This document shows, piece by piece, positions 23,434 through 35,520 of a DNA stretch of 64,000 nt (positions are counted from its first letter, which is position 1; each line of letters begins with the position of its first letter). The stretch covers positions 62,001 to 126,000 of the forward strand of contig JAGFNK010000066.1 of NCBI GenBank assembly GCA_025769875.1, read 5' to 3'. Under the pieces are notes generated by a model that had not been told where the DNA came from, did not search any database, and worked only from the letters and a program-made list of their open reading frames with translations. The stretch is from Russula earlei. Its lineage: Eukaryota > Basidiomycota > Agaricomycetes > Russulales > Russulaceae. Made by a program: the position numbers and the translations under genes.

Positions 23434-25516
23434 ATGACCAAGCCCATCATTCTCTGGCATAGCGAACGTATTTTATCCACAGATGACGCGGGCGTCACCA
23501 TCAGCTTCACCGGCCCTCCAATGGCCTACTTCGAACCTGGACCTTACGATGATGAAGACAGAGCGCCGAATCGTTTTCCTGAGTCTCTCCCTCGCATTCC
23601 TCCACTCCCATATTTTTGCATCAAGCGTCTCATTGAAACCCCGGAACTAGTTTATCACTACGGTTCTCCGCGTCCATATCGTCCCCCTCTAGTTCCCGGT
23701 GATCCGGATATCCTACATGCCCTCATCCCGCGTAGTCGGCGAGACCCCTTCGACCTGAGCAGAGTGGACCCTCGTTTATGGGCTATTATCCTTCAAGTAT
23801 ATTCGGACCTACCACATAATCTCAGAACATATCGTACAGCGCTGTGTGACAAGTATACCCCACTACTTCAGCACATTCCAGCAACAGAACATTTCTCCCT
23901 CATCACCGTGTTGGAACTCCCGGGATGTTCCCATCTCAACGACGACACAATCGTTCATTTGAAAATTCTTCAAACGCTTTGCGTTCTCGATGCCAGCCAC
24001 TCCAATATCTCTGCACTAGGAATTCGACGTCTTTCTGGAACCTTGATGTGGATTGACGATGACGTTGAGGGTGACCGATGGCGCGGCCCTCGGCAACTAC
24101 GTATCTTGAGCCTCTATAACTGTAAGCGAGTGACCAATGCCGTTTATCAATGCCTGGAGGCCTTTATACTCCTTACTGCTGTAGGTAAGGTTACCCAATC
24201 CATAAAATTCTCGGACTTCGTAATGCTCTTTAGATCTCCGAGGCACAAGCTGCACCTGGGACCGCGAGAAAATACCTTTGTCATTCTTTCCGGCAGTCGA
24301 GAAGCGGCTGTACCATCCCACGAGTCCACTAGAAGCATTCTCACTGTTGTCAGATTCCCAAGGTCTCTTTCCCTCCAGTAACACTGGTGTCTTGCATATT
24401 GACCGCTTGACACATACAAATTTTGAGCGAAATCGAGGTTTTGGACAATCGGTCAACATTGGAAAATCCGTTCTGGCGGAGGATCTGAATACGGCATTGC
24501 CTGCACATCACAGACCTGACTCCTTACCGAACTTCCCAACCCCATTTTCGCCCACGCCGGCCCCCAGATCTCGACGGTCACCCGAGGTGTGGCCATCACA
24601 TCAACCGATTCAGGAAACACCCGTGGAAGGATCAGAGCCCAGTGCAACAGCCTTGCGCACAATGCACGCCGTTGTCGCATCGGAGTACGATGACTATGTG
24701 GCCCGATACAAGGCCTCGATGTATTATTCACGGAACTCCGTTGACACCGGCGCATCGATGGGGCATTCAACTATGCGTTTGCCGAAATGGGGTCAAGAAC
24801 TGCTGATGCTCTACCGAGAGCCGCCACTATGGAGTCAAGCTCAGCTTCCTCCGATTACAAAGGTTGCATCTAGATTGCGAAGTCTTGAGGAGCTTGCCTC
24901 CGTGGACCGAACGAACGAACGAGCCAGGAAAGACGCGGGAGACATGCGGGAGATTCTCTCAAAACGGTATCACTTTATGAAGAGGGAAACCGATGGGTCC
25001 TGCGACGGTGTTAAGGCGTCGACTAGACGTTCCGCACCAAGGAACCCCTTCGCTGTACCTCTTGGGAAATACCTGGCACATATGCACGGCGGAAATGACG
25101 CGAAAGCCTCGGCTCAACCACATGTCAACACAACTACCAAGAGCATCATGGCCGCACCTCCCAGGCCTTGGCGAGCTTTGAAACCAATCTCTAGCGTCGC
25201 CGTTCCAACACCACCAGATTCTTCCAGGTCACTATCGCCGGACGGTGTGGAGGATTCCAGGCCTGCGCCACGAGGACCGCGGAGAAGCGACGATTCGACT
25301 CGAAAATGCAGGCCAGTGTCTCTGCAAGTCGACCAGTTCGACCAGAGAGCAGACTTGTCGACGACGTCAAGGATCGGAAGAAGTGCCGAGGGAGCCGGAC
25401 CCGCGGCGGCAAGAAAACGGCCAAGGGCTGCTGGCGGAAGCAAAAGGCAGAGCCATGACAATGACAACTCTGGTTATACGGGGTTCGATTGGTCATCATG
25501 GGGCATGCGTCGATGA
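23434..25516 (+). CDS. LRR (RNI/AMN1-like) repeat protein with disordered C-terminal half
   Basis: A 677-residue protein from two exons with one 49 nt intron at 24185-24233 (GTAAGG..TTTAG), whose removal joins FILLTAV to DLRGTSCTWDREK. The N-terminal third has degenerate leucine-rich repeats of the F-box/AMN1 kind: ITVLELPGCSHLNDDTIVHL, LCVLDASHSNISALGIRRLS and LRILSLYNCKRVTNAVYQCL. There is no clear F-box. The second half is low-complexity, Ser/Pro/Arg-rich and probably disordered, ending KRQSHDNDNSGYTGFDWSSW plus GMRR. Conserved-looking linkers such as TMRLPKWGQELLMLYREPPL suggest a fungal orthologous family. Function is unknown; LRRs of this kind bind proteins, often as ubiquitin-ligase substrate receptors. 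It is divergent from FKS1. Confidence 0.75.
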
Positions 25517-25760
25517 CGAGTATGATGGAGGGATCGGTTGCGCTTGGCTTGTATGAATGTTACATTTGATACTCTATCCCATCCCCAGTGCGAGTGAGCG
25601 GGGCGATGAGCGGCGGGACAAGACGGGCCGAGCGTGAATGTAGTTCTTTCCTAGGAAAGAACGTATATTTCATCGACGTACACGTAGTATCATCCCAATC
25701 AACCAGCCATCTCGCCCGAAATTCTATCAATACCCCTCTGGGAGGACCCGCTTCATCGCG

Positions 25761-27382
25761 ATGCCCCTCCGATCGCACGTAAGTGGGAAGGTCCCCACAC
25801 TACGACGTCCCTTTACCTCGCGTATGCTGCGCACATCCCATCATAATATGTCGACTATGCCACGACCGTACAGATTCCACGTATGCGCAAATTGGCTGGC
25901 TGCACCGCCAGAACACGGTTTGAAAAAGCGAACCACGCCCTTCGCCCCCGATACCGCTATTGGCCTGTGGAGAGACCATGTGCTTACTTCACCCAGACGT
26001 GGCTTCAGCAAAACCCCAGGAGAAGACTTCTTCTATGTGCAGGAGGTTCGTGCGCGGGGCACCTCTTTTTTTCTTTTTTTTGAAGTCTCTCAACCGTGTC
26101 GTACGCAGATGCGAAATCAGTCGGTAGGTGAGCTCGGTGCTCTACTTGCGGCGACTTGCACCCACGTGTCGCCTTTTTCCATCAGGGCGTTTCGTTTGGG
26201 GTCGCCGACGGCGTGGCAGGTTGGGCGTTGAGCGGCGTCGACCCGTCCCTGTTCTCGCAAGCACTGATGTACCATTCGCACCGATACGCCAAGGTCGGCT
26301 GGCCGGGCGAACCGGAAGTGGACACCACGCAGGACTACGAGGCCCGAGAAGCCGTGGAGGGTTGGGAGCTGCACCCCCTAGAGTGTCTCAAACTGGCGTA
26401 TCAGGCGACTTTGAGGGAACGAGACATCATTGCAGGTGCGCCCGAGTTATTTCCCATGGGGTCTGGGCGTCGGTTTTGCGCATGCATCTCACTCGCATCC
26501 GTGCAAAGGTTCCAGCACCGCTTGTCTGATCAACCTCAACGCGTCCTCCGGACTTTTGCGCGCGGCAAAGTACGCTTTTCCCGACTCGCGGCTTTCTCTC
26601 CCATTGAGGACGAGATACGATCCCTTCCTCATTCAAGCTTAGGTGACAGTGGCTTCATGATCATCCGCTCCTCGGCCGTGTTCCACAGACAACGAGCCCA
26701 AACTCACTTTTTCAATTGCCCCAGGTACGTCTCACTCCCCACTTCTCGTACCCAGTTCTATGTCGAAGGGATCCTTCGCTTCAGACAGCTCGCCAAAGTC
26801 CCAGCTATCCTCCAGGGTCGATCTGATAGGATAACAGACCCGCCCGAAGCTGCTGACATCTACGAGACAAAACTCAGGGACGGTGACCTCATCATTGCCT
26901 ATGTAGGGATGACCCTGACATGTCTCCTGCGTAGCTGACCCTTCTTCGTCAGACGGATGGGTTGTCAGACAATGTCTTTAATCATGAGATCACCTCCATT
27001 TGCAGTCTGATATCTCGGTCCGGCGCGTCTGAGAACGCGCAGGTGCAACTGACTTCCGACCGCATAATCGAATATGCCCGCGCGTGCATGTACAATGACA
27101 GGCGAACCAGTCCATTCGAGAGTATGAAACGTTTCAACCCGATATTGATGAAACTTACCTCACGTTTCCTTAGAGATGGCGGCCATGAATGGGAAATACC
27201 ACTTTACTGGCGGGGTGAGTCCAAACGTTACATTCATTCGGACTGCTCTTGACAGAAGACTCTATATATTTTTAACACCGGAAGAAACCTGATGAGTGCG
27301 TTCCTGACAATTTCGCGACAGCGGTGTGCTGATATTTTGCAGTATCACGCTTGTCGTTGCCTTGGTGCGAGAGGTAATCTAA
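25761..27382 (+). CDS. PTC7: PP2C-family protein phosphatase, PTC7-like, mitochondrial
   Basis: A Mg/Mn-dependent Ser/Thr phosphatase of the PTC7 type, which in yeast is mitochondrial and controls coenzyme Q synthesis. The N-terminus is Arg-rich (MPLRSHVSGKVPTLRRPF), fitting a targeting peptide. After PRPYRFHVCANW and GEDFFYVQE, short introns lead to MRNQS and GVSFGVADGVAGWALSG, the first metal-binding motif; it is DGVAGW here, where most family members have DGVGGW. Next come LKLAYQATLRERDIIAG, SSTACLINLNASSGLLRAA, NLGDSGFMIIR, GDLIIAYVTDGLSDNVFNHE and a last motif read as PDDITLVVALVREVI. That last reading needs an intron starting GTGCGTTCC (about 27297) and ending GCAG before 27343; without it the metal-binding Asp would be lost. 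It is convergent with the DPP III gene. Confidence 0.82.
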
Positions 27383-27544
27383 GCACGCCATGATCTACTT
27401 GTTCCACACTAGCATTCCCTTTAGGTACAATTGCGATATAATATATACCCTTAGAAATCACCAAAGTTTCATTTACTCCCCCGTAGCGTACATCGTAGAA
27501 GACTGCAACCTGACCAGTAAATTGGATGGAATACATGGGTATTA

Positions 27545-30500
27545 TTACACTTTGCGTTCGATGAAGCTCTGGATGACTCCCGCAGGGGTGAGGGGGTAAT
27601 CTCTCAGGACGACCTCGCCATCGCCATCCTGTATAAATGTGTTTGGTTGGACGAATAGCTTCCGGGGCTACACGGAAGCAATCGGTTTCAACATGTCCGC
27701 TCACGTCACGTGGTGAGAGACCACCGACCGTTTTTTTCTTCAGGACAATATCGCGAATGTCCTTGTCCCAGCCTGGCAACGGGGTCGTCAATTGCGTGTA
27801 GAATTGTCGCGCACCGGCGCCATCTGCTGTGCTCTTCCGGACCTGCAGGTCGACCAGGAGCTTACCGACGACTTCTTTCCCATGCGAGAGCGCTCGCTCG
27901 CGGTCGACCTGATGTGCGGAAGTAAGCAGGTCAATCCCCTGCTCTCGCTCACCTGAACTGAACGCACCCGAATGTACAAGTCTTCCAGTTCCCCGCCCGC
28001 CCCTCGGACCTCCTCGAGCCACGCGATCCCGCCCTTGATGAGATGCTGCGTAATTCCAAGGCTGCCGGAAATGAGGATCATCTCAGGATGGTGTAGATGG
28101 GACGGACCGAGCCTGCATATGTGCTTGTCCGTGCTTTCTCGTGACGGGGTCGTAGAACTCCAATCCTCGCAGGCCAGCACGAGCCATCGTGAGGAAGGTG
28201 ATGTACTGTATGTCATCCACTTCCTTCTCGTCCGTGATCTAGCGTGCCTCGTTTAATATACTGCATGGATACGCCCAGAACGGTATGTGAAATTCACTCA
28301 CGTTGAAAACCTTGAGAATGTCTCTGTTGCTGATGACTGGCAGCATGAAAGTCATAACTGCAAGGGGTGGTTGTGAGAAATTGCTCACGGAACAAGGCGA
28401 CTGTTTCCGCCCTGCATTCTTCCATGGAAGAGGACACTTCTCCAAGGACGGAGCCAGGAGTTTGGCCCGGTTTGTACCATGACGAACTTCGAGCCGTAGT
28501 TCAAGTTTCGCAAGCAGCACTACGATTGCAGAACTTACACCGGTTTGCCGGTAAGTGGGTTGATCACCTTCACATACATTACAGACGGCGAATGCGAGGT
28601 AGGTCAGTGGCATTACCTTCTCGAGATCAAAGTTTTTCTTCCCATCCGCGTCTTCTTTGAACAGTTTGCCTGAACCGTGACCGAGAAGCTCGTGGTTCGC
28701 GACCTGCACTTCGAAGGACCTCGTTTCCCATGCTTTGTATAAGGCAAGGTCATCCGGATGGACGAAAGGGAGCTCGTCTAGAAGTTTGTTACGAGAGGCT
28801 CAATCTCACACGATACGATCCCTTTCGCACCAGGAGATTTCGCGCCTAGGACGTTGGCAAGAGAGACGTTCTTGAACCCGTCCGACTCTCGGATGTCGTA
28901 GTAGTTCTGAATAAAGTACCATTGACATCGGTACACGTCAAAAGGCGCTGGCGCAAAACTCTCACGGGGATCTATCGGCCTTCCCTGAATTGCATGACGC
29001 TAAAACAGCGAGGTGCACTTACATTAATGCCAGCCGGAATGCCTTGGAGAATGAACGATGATCACCCTGAGATATGAATTCACAAAGAATGACTGGTTTA
29101 CGTACCACCCGTGGCGAACGACAGAACTTCGAGAGCAGTGAAGTCTGGCTTTTTGAACACATCGACCTCAAAGTCCTTTCCCCAGGGCAGGCCCTGGATG
29201 AGCTTTGGCGCGCTATTCACGAGCACCTCGTATTTCGCGCTCAGCTCCTTGTTCACAATGGCAGTAAAGCCTGACGCAAAATGTACTCGTCCATGGCGGC
29301 AAATCGTGAGTGCTGCTCACCTTCCCACTCGGCACGACCACCGTACGGATCCACATATGTCTCAATGAAACCGATGTAACTCTCCACAACTGGGCCGACG
29401 TCTTTGACCCAGTGTCTGGAGCCCTGCTTGTGACTCTCGACGGAACCACTCTGGAATCTGAGGACGAGAAAGAAGTCAGCTTGGACCGTCCCCTAGGATG
29501 GGCCAGAGCAGGCACGTACGAAGCAATATATTCATCAATCATCGCGCCCTGGTGCTCGTTTGCGACATACTTTCTCGCCTATATCGTGACATTATAAACA
29601 GAACATCGATGAACGCACACGATGGGCATGTACCTCGGCGAGAGCTTTCACCACACGTGATAGAGGCTCTGCGAAGTCGCCATACCTGATGGTCAATTTG
29701 GCATTGACGCCCTCGAGCAAAAAGTCGTGCACCGCATCCGGTTGGGCATCTGCGGACGCAACCAGCAGAACGAAATCACTCGGGCCATTCTTCCGGACGC
29801 TGTGTGACGCGCTATGTAACCGGATCACAGCGAACGGGGACACGCATACCGAGTGTTGAGTATGTCTATCTCGATCTTCTCAGCAGCAGCCTGAATTGCC
29901 GCGACTTCCTCGTCCGTGATGGGGTCCCCAGTGTAATAATTGCTGACTTGTCCGAGGTCACGCTTGCCGATGAATAGACTTGCCTCGGGCTCCAGGGCAT
30001 AGATGTGTTCTCTCAACTGAGGTACAGGCGTCGGACACCGAGAGGACTCTCAGACAGTTACGTACCTCGTTCCACAGCGGGACGGCGTTCGCGGCGTTGG
30101 GCGAGCTCCCGACCACAGCGGAAAACTTCGCTTGCGGTACGCGTGGGACGAACTTGGTGAATCCGAAACTTTTGTAATTGGCAAGATTGGACAAAGCCTG
30201 GGGACATTATCGATGAGGAGCTGTACTATCGTAATAGTCCGATCAGTCAGATTTACTTGGCTAGCAAACTCGAGAAGGCGATCCCACTCGTCTTGAGAGA
30301 GACCAGAGTTTCCTTGCAGTGCGTTGAGGTCGGTGATCGTTCCATTCTCGCTGAACGTGAGGATCAAGAGGTCGTACAGCTTCTCCGTGAAAGGGGTCCA
30401 TTGGCCCAAGATGATCCTCGCGCCTGCCCAAGAAGCCTCGCCCAGATAATGGGCGTACTTTTTCTCGCTAGAACTATCGGTGTAAACCGCGGTAAGAGTA

Positions 30501-30651
30501 GGGATTAGCGCGGCTCAGGGAAGCGCCCAGAACAGAGGACATCGATGACAGTCTACCTCAATTGAGAGAAGGCTCCTTCAACTTGGAGTCCGACGATTGG
30601 AGCATTGAGGTCGGTGAGAAAGCGCTCGGTAGCTAAGGCTGTCGAAGACAT
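27545..30651 (-). CDS. dipeptidyl peptidase III (M49 zinc aminopeptidase)
   Basis: A cytosolic zinc exopeptidase that removes dipeptides from short peptides. The start [20 protein letters not shown] is followed by [20 protein letters not shown] after a first intron. Further exons give [35 protein letters not shown] and [20 protein letters not shown]. The zinc site is the family hallmark [10 protein letters not shown] (in [18 protein letters not shown]), with the second motif [16 protein letters not shown] (EECRAE) after the next intron. The C-terminus reads [20 protein letters not shown] and ends [10 protein letters not shown] at TAA 27545-27547. At least ten introns are needed; one clean example joins PRD to PRKLFVQ across GTGAGC..TGTAG. 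Both catalytic motifs are intact, so the enzyme should be active. The family usually has about 700 residues, consistent with this span. Confidence 0.9.
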
Positions 30652-31019
30652 TGTTCATGTGAGTGGTAGGAGTTTACTCAGGCTGTAGAAGAAGGATACA
30701 ACCAGGAACTGGTGGTCTTGAACCGCCCCGCCCTGAAAGTATTATTAGGTTCATCGATCACATAACGTAACTTGGTGGTTTTGACAGTTCGAACTACGCT
30801 GCCATCAAAAAGATTGTCCATCACCCGTCAGAATAGAGAGAAGTTGTTAACCAGCACGCTCAGTAAGGCACAATGGTACCATGGGGTGCCTTCTATGAAG
30901 GCGTCACCTACACGAATCAAACTAAAAACCGGTACCACGTAAAGGCAATCGCTTGACGTGCTACAGGCGACGATGGATACATTGTCCAATGCAGAAACAG
31001 TGGAAAGCCCGTTGGATAT
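30652..31019. other. intergenic region between DPP III and the TPR protein
   Basis: 368 bases upstream of DPP III and downstream of the TPR gene, both on the minus strand. No gene or motif was recognised. Confidence 0.5.
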
Positions 31020-32558
31020 CTACCCTTGACCCTCAGTGACCTTAGCACGTAGGGCCTCCCGGATGCGACTGTAATTTGCCTGTAGGGCATTCCACTCAAC
31101 TTCAAGAATCCCCTCTCCTGTTTTCCCATCTCCACTGGTAGCCAGACCAGCCCACCCCAAAGCGCGCTCATAGCAATCTAGAGATGTTTGCAGAGATTTT
31201 ATATCACCCCTTCCCTCATGTAACACTCCCAAGAGATTCCAAGCTTCCATAGCGGAACGGCGTGCGTCTCGAATCAAGCTCTTGGCAGGCTTCTTCATGG
31301 ACGGAGACCTGGAATATTCGGGAAGGAGTGACGCGTGTGGGCTAGGAGGATGTGGTACTTTGGAACCTGGAGCCTTCGGATGAATCAAAGGTAGCCCGGC
31401 TAGCGCAAAGGCAACCTGTTCAGACGATTGAGCGGCCTGCGATAATCGCTTGATCGAAACTGCCGGTGGATTTTTCAACGCATACAGGACTTCGGCCAGA
31501 TGGACTGATAATAACGAGGTGCGGTGGAGGATGTATAGTGAGTGGAGTATTTGTGGTGCAGTTGCAGGTGAAGACGAGTCAGGAAACCGGATCGAGCGAA
31601 GGAGGTCAAGCGCAGATTCTTCCAAGTCTCGGGCCTGGCGCAGTTGTCCAGACGTTGCATAGAAAGCCGAAAGGGACACAAGAGCAGACGCGAGAACGCG
31701 CTGCTCTGCAGGTGAAGAGGGAGGCGACGAAGGGATGGTGAGAGTAGGTGGTGCTGCTTGCGTGGATGGACGCGATGAGGTTGTCATTTGAATGCAACGG
31801 GCCCACCAGGCAAGCGCATTATCCGAATCACCCAGCCGGAAATTCAGGTCTCCTAATTTTAAGGCCACGCGTGATGCAAGAGGTCCCTTTGCAGGCAACC
31901 GGCTCCATACTCTCTGGAGGTCATACAGCGCGTCGCTGAGACCTGCTCTAGTTCCCATTCTTTCCGATATGTCTGCCCGACGAATGAAAATATCGGTTGC
32001 CGTCTGAGGACGTAAGAGACCGGCTGACTCCTTGGACAGAGCAACATCCAGGACCCCATCGAGGAAGTTGCGCGTAGTCTCAAGGCGCCGCTCGACCGCT
32101 GTCGTGACGTGGTCAAAAGGTGTGACTCTGTTGGGAGGTTTGGCTTGCTTGAGCGTTCCTGGAGAGGTCCAGTAATGCTCTAGCCATGCACTACGCAAAC
32201 CGAATCTTGCCATGAAACCTAAAGAAGGGTCGGTGCCCCCATGTTCGGACTGGCCCCAACGTTCTGCTTCAACATCCCACTCCCACTCAATACAATTTTC
32301 ATCTGATTCGGGAACGAACTCGACCTTCTCGATCCAGAGGTGAGTCGCGACAGCCGCAGAGAGCAGGGTGAGACCGATTCCGGACGATGCTAGGAAGCAC
32401 CATCTGGCATAGCGCTTGAAGAAACCGAGGTCAAGTCGGGGGTGTGTTGATTGGACATGACTGAGGTCGGGTTTGGATTGATTCTGGAGCCAGGGAGATG
32501 AGTAACGGCGTGTACGAAATGCCGCGAGTCTTGGGAGTCTGCTGCGTATTGGAAGCAT
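31020..32558 (-). CDS. mitochondrial TPR membrane protein, Mgr3-like candidate
   Basis: A single open frame of 512 residues from the chosen start MLPIRSRLPRLAAFRTRRYS, which looks like a mitochondrial presequence (no acidic residues in the first 25, many Arg). The frame stays open upstream to 32954, so a longer form is possible. A membrane span follows near residues 68-90 (FLASSGIGLTLLSAAVATHL). The rest is helical and TPR-like: ALYDLQRVWSRLPAKGPLAS, LGDSDNALAWWARC, ASALVSLSAFYATSGQLRQA, AMEAWNLLGVLHEGRGDIKS and LQTSLDCYERALGWAG. The overall plan (presequence, one span, TPRs, about 500 residues) is that of yeast Mgr3, the i-AAA protease adaptor. This match rests on architecture only. The protease gene YME1 lies 4 kb away. 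It is intronless here. Confidence 0.65.
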   Translation of the reverse strand: MLPIRSRLPRLAAFRTRRYSSPWLQNQSKPDLSHVQSTHPRLDLGFFKRYARWCFLASSGIGLTLLSAAVATHLWIEKVEFVPESDENCIEWEWDVEAERWGQSEHGGTDPSLGFMARFGLRSAWLEHYWTSPGTLKQAKPPNRVTPFDHVTTAVERRLETTRNFLDGVLDVALSKESAGLLRPQTATDIFIRRADISERMGTRAGLSDALYDLQRVWSRLPAKGPLASRVALKLGDLNFRLGDSDNALAWWARCIQMTTSSRPSTQAAPPTLTIPSSPPSSPAEQRVLASALVSLSAFYATSGQLRQARDLEESALDLLRSIRFPDSSSPATAPQILHSLYILHRTSLLSVHLAEVLYALKNPPAVSIKRLSQAAQSSEQVAFALAGLPLIHPKAPGSKVPHPPSPHASLLPEYSRSPSMKKPAKSLIRDARRSAMEAWNLLGVLHEGRGDIKSLQTSLDCYERALGWAGLATSGDGKTGEGILEVEWNALQANYSRIREALRAKVTEGQG

Positions 32559-32893
32559 AAGTCGGCGGTGGACCGTGGACGCGGGGGGTGAAACGCCTTG
32601 TGGAGCATTGGGTGGTTCGATTCGTTGTAGTCGCCGCCCGAACCGAACCGATTCAGTCGTCGCGACACGTCTCACGGGCTTGCCGACGACTAAACTCATG
32701 ACGCAGGCGTCAGAACTTGGTGACCTAACTGTATTCAAAATTTCGGCAGAGTCAACATGGCGCACTCTGGAAATTGCCAGTCCCCGGTCGTTACCGCGCG
32801 TTCGCCGGCCGCCTCGCATGGAGATACTAAAAGGCGAAGAGTTTGGACCCCTCAGTCCCCCGGGTTGCAAGGGACGTCCGGAGGCTCGCAGAC
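32559..32893. promoter_or_regulatory. divergent promoter region, TPR protein / GH5 protein
   Basis: 335 bp between the chosen start codons, covering both promoters. If the TPR protein uses an earlier ATG (for example the in-frame MSLVVGKP start near 32700) the true gap is smaller. Confidence 0.35.
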
Positions 32894-35163
32894 ATGCATC
32901 TTCTCGCCCTCGCCCTCTCCCTTTGCTCTCTCCTGTGCGCCCTCTCTCCTGCATTGGCTGTCCCCACGCGCACGTCCGTTAGGAAGAGTGGAAGGTCCTC
33001 ATCATCGTTCGTGACCACTTCTGGAACAGGTTTTTCTGTTGATGACAAGTGAGCATGCCTGTCCAACTCAAAATCCCGATTTCCTTCCGCGTTCATGTCG
33101 TTTCCACCTTCGCTAGAGATTTCACCTTCGTCGGGACTAACGCGTATTGGCTGCCTTACTTGAATAACGATGATGATATTTCCAATACCTTGGCTAACAT
33201 GTCTCAGGCTGGCATTACCGTTCTTAGGACGTGGGCGTTTAATGGTGCGAACGACTGCCACATCCTATCCTCTTCGTTCTCTGATCCTCGGTTCAAACAG
33301 ACGTCACCACAATCCCCGATACAGGCAGTTGGCTGCAGCTTATCAAAGATGGCACCACGACGATCAACATGGGTGAGAATGGCATCCAGCGCTTGGACAG
33401 GTTTATTCAGCTCGCCAAAAAGTACAACATTTACGTGTACTTTGCCTTGACCAACAACTGGAACCCTTCTGTGGCTGGCACCCCGACTCCTGTACGTCGC
33501 AACGGGGAAACCCCTACTTCCTTACCTCGCAATTTCCTTTCCAATGACTATGGTTGATATTCAATGCTCATTGGAGTGCGCGGTTTTGCTAACTGGGACA
33601 TTGCATAGGTGGTATGGATGCCTACGTTCGAGAGTTCGGTGTAAACAAGACGCATGACGAATTCTTCACCAATGAGGAAATCCGGGACAAATTCAACAGC
33701 TACGTACAGTTCATAGTTTCGCGCTACGCCGATGAACCGGGCGTCATTGCCTGGGAGCTGGCCAATGACGCTCGCTGCTTCTCGACTCTCGCCGCTTCAG
33801 ATCAATGCAACTCGAACGTCGTCACTCAATGGCACGCAGAGACAGCGAGGTTTGTCCGCTCTGTCGATTCCGATCACCTCATTACCTCGGGGTATGTCCC
33901 TGCCTCTAGTCTCGAGATAACAGTCTTATGATTTCATATTTACGTCAGGAACCATGGCTTCTTCTGTCCCACCTGCCCCAAGCTATTCACCAAACCGCCA
34001 CCTCCACAACCTTCGTCTGCTCCCGTTCCCGATGAAAACCATAAGCGTACAAGTGGCGGTCTCATGACCCCCTCGCGGTTTCTCCGAATGGTTGCAGAGG
34101 AACGACGTGCTGCGCCCCGTGTGTTGGGTGCTCGTGAGGGTGTGAAGATTCGTGGTCGTTGGACTGCGCCGAGTATGTGCCTCCCATTCAACCATGCATT
34201 GTATCCTAAGTTGTGTCATTAGATAAGGCGAAGAGGCAGACCGGCGGTATCGGTCCTGCATTTAGTGGGTTCTTTGGTGTGGACAGCGAGGATATTCTGA
34301 ATGCTCCGGATATCGATTTCGGGACATTCCAGCTGTTTCCCGACCAAGTGGATTATGAAGTCACTGGATCTGAAAGTCAAGCTCCGACATCCGACTTCAA
34401 TAACACGTTATCCCAGACCACTGCTTGGATCCGCGCACAAGCAGAATCTGCCCGCGCGTGAGTATTTCCCTCTCATTGCAAACGCGTCTAACATCGCGTC
34501 TGCGTTGTAGAATCGGCAAGCCAGTGGTGTTATCTGCGTTTGGTCTTATTACGGAGGACAACCTGGCGCAGTTCATCCCCTTTAATGCCACGACCCCTCT
34601 TACGCAATCTCAGCAACAGAACTGGAAACGTAAGTCATGGTTTTATGCAAATGCTCGTTTGGCATTTGTCTGATGTGATTGTGTCTTATCTGTCGCCGTC
34701 TTCAGGCCAGGATTTTGGGGGAGTCACCACAGGAACCAATCAACAGCAGGTTACCAATGCGTACACAACGTGGTTGCAAAGTCTGTGCTTGTTTTGCAAC
34801 ACCTCAGGCCAAGAATCGACCGCTGATGGCCGTGTCCCCTAGCTGGTTCGCAGTCCGGTGTCAGTGGGATGAATCAGTACCAGGCCAGTGACCGGCCAAG
34901 CGAGTTATGCGACGATAATGACGTTTCTATTCTTGCAGTGGTCTTCGCAAAACCTGGTGCCCGCGACAGGAACATTTGTGCAGAGTTCGACTCCAGGTGG
35001 GACTGTGGGCACTTCCCCCAATGATGGTTACGGCATCCTTGGGTATGTCACCTATGCACCACGGTGGCTGCCAGGCACTGGACTAACGGTTGATATGCAC
35101 CACTTCAGGACTGATGAGACTCAAGTGCAGCAAGTCTTGACCAACGCAACTCGACCGGCGTAA
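32894..35163 (+). CDS. secreted GH5 (mannanase-like) protein with altered catalytic residues
   Basis: A secreted protein of the GH5 endo-beta-mannanase type. The signal peptide is MHLLALALSLCSLLCALSPA. The first intron (GTGAGC..GCTAG) joins DDK to DFTFVGTNAYWLPYLNN, a mannanase landmark, then VLRTWAFN (intron) DVTTIPDTGSWLQL and LDRFIQLAKKYNIYVYFALT. The acid/base motif, normally WELANEPR, reads WELANDARC (Asp at 33767-33769). The nucleophile motif, normally V(L/F)EE(F/Y)G, reads VVLSAFG (34524-34544). Conserved support residues remain (DIDFGTFQLFPD, TWIRAQAESAR). An unusual Pro-rich, basic insert lies near 33985-34170 (KPPPPQPSSAPVPDE). About nine introns; the last exons join TTWLQ-TGSQSGVSGMNQYQ-WSSQNL and end TNATRPA. 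It is likely a non-hydrolytic GH5 relative, perhaps binding cell-wall or plant mannan; that role is inference. Confidence 0.8.
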
Positions 35164-35520
35164 CCACGGCTTGGCTATTGTTGTGCGCATTTCTTATTCT
35201 TGGATGTCCATCACCTTTGGTTCTGTTGTAACTGCAACTTCAACTTCTCACGCTTCACGCTTTACGGACGTTCCACGGAATTTCTTGAATAACGCTTTTG
35301 AATGTTGTCCCCGCGATGTGATTTTAAGCCTTTTTACGAACAATGAACGTAATACGACCCTTGGACTCTTTTACTTCTCAAATCCTTACTAAGCTGACGA
35401 TGCTGTGGATGTATACAATTGTTGATTGGCAGGGGATACAGAGGTCGGTTGCCCGTTGCGTTGCTAGCGATCTTCCTATTGATGTAATGAGTGTCTTGAG
35501 GACTCGTTCTCTCATGGCGC
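35164..35520. other. intergenic region between two convergent genes
   Basis: 357 bases holding the 3' ends of the GH5 gene and the CCNDBP1-like gene. AT-rich stretches near 35260-35420 fit polyadenylation regions. No gene was seen. Confidence 0.5.
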
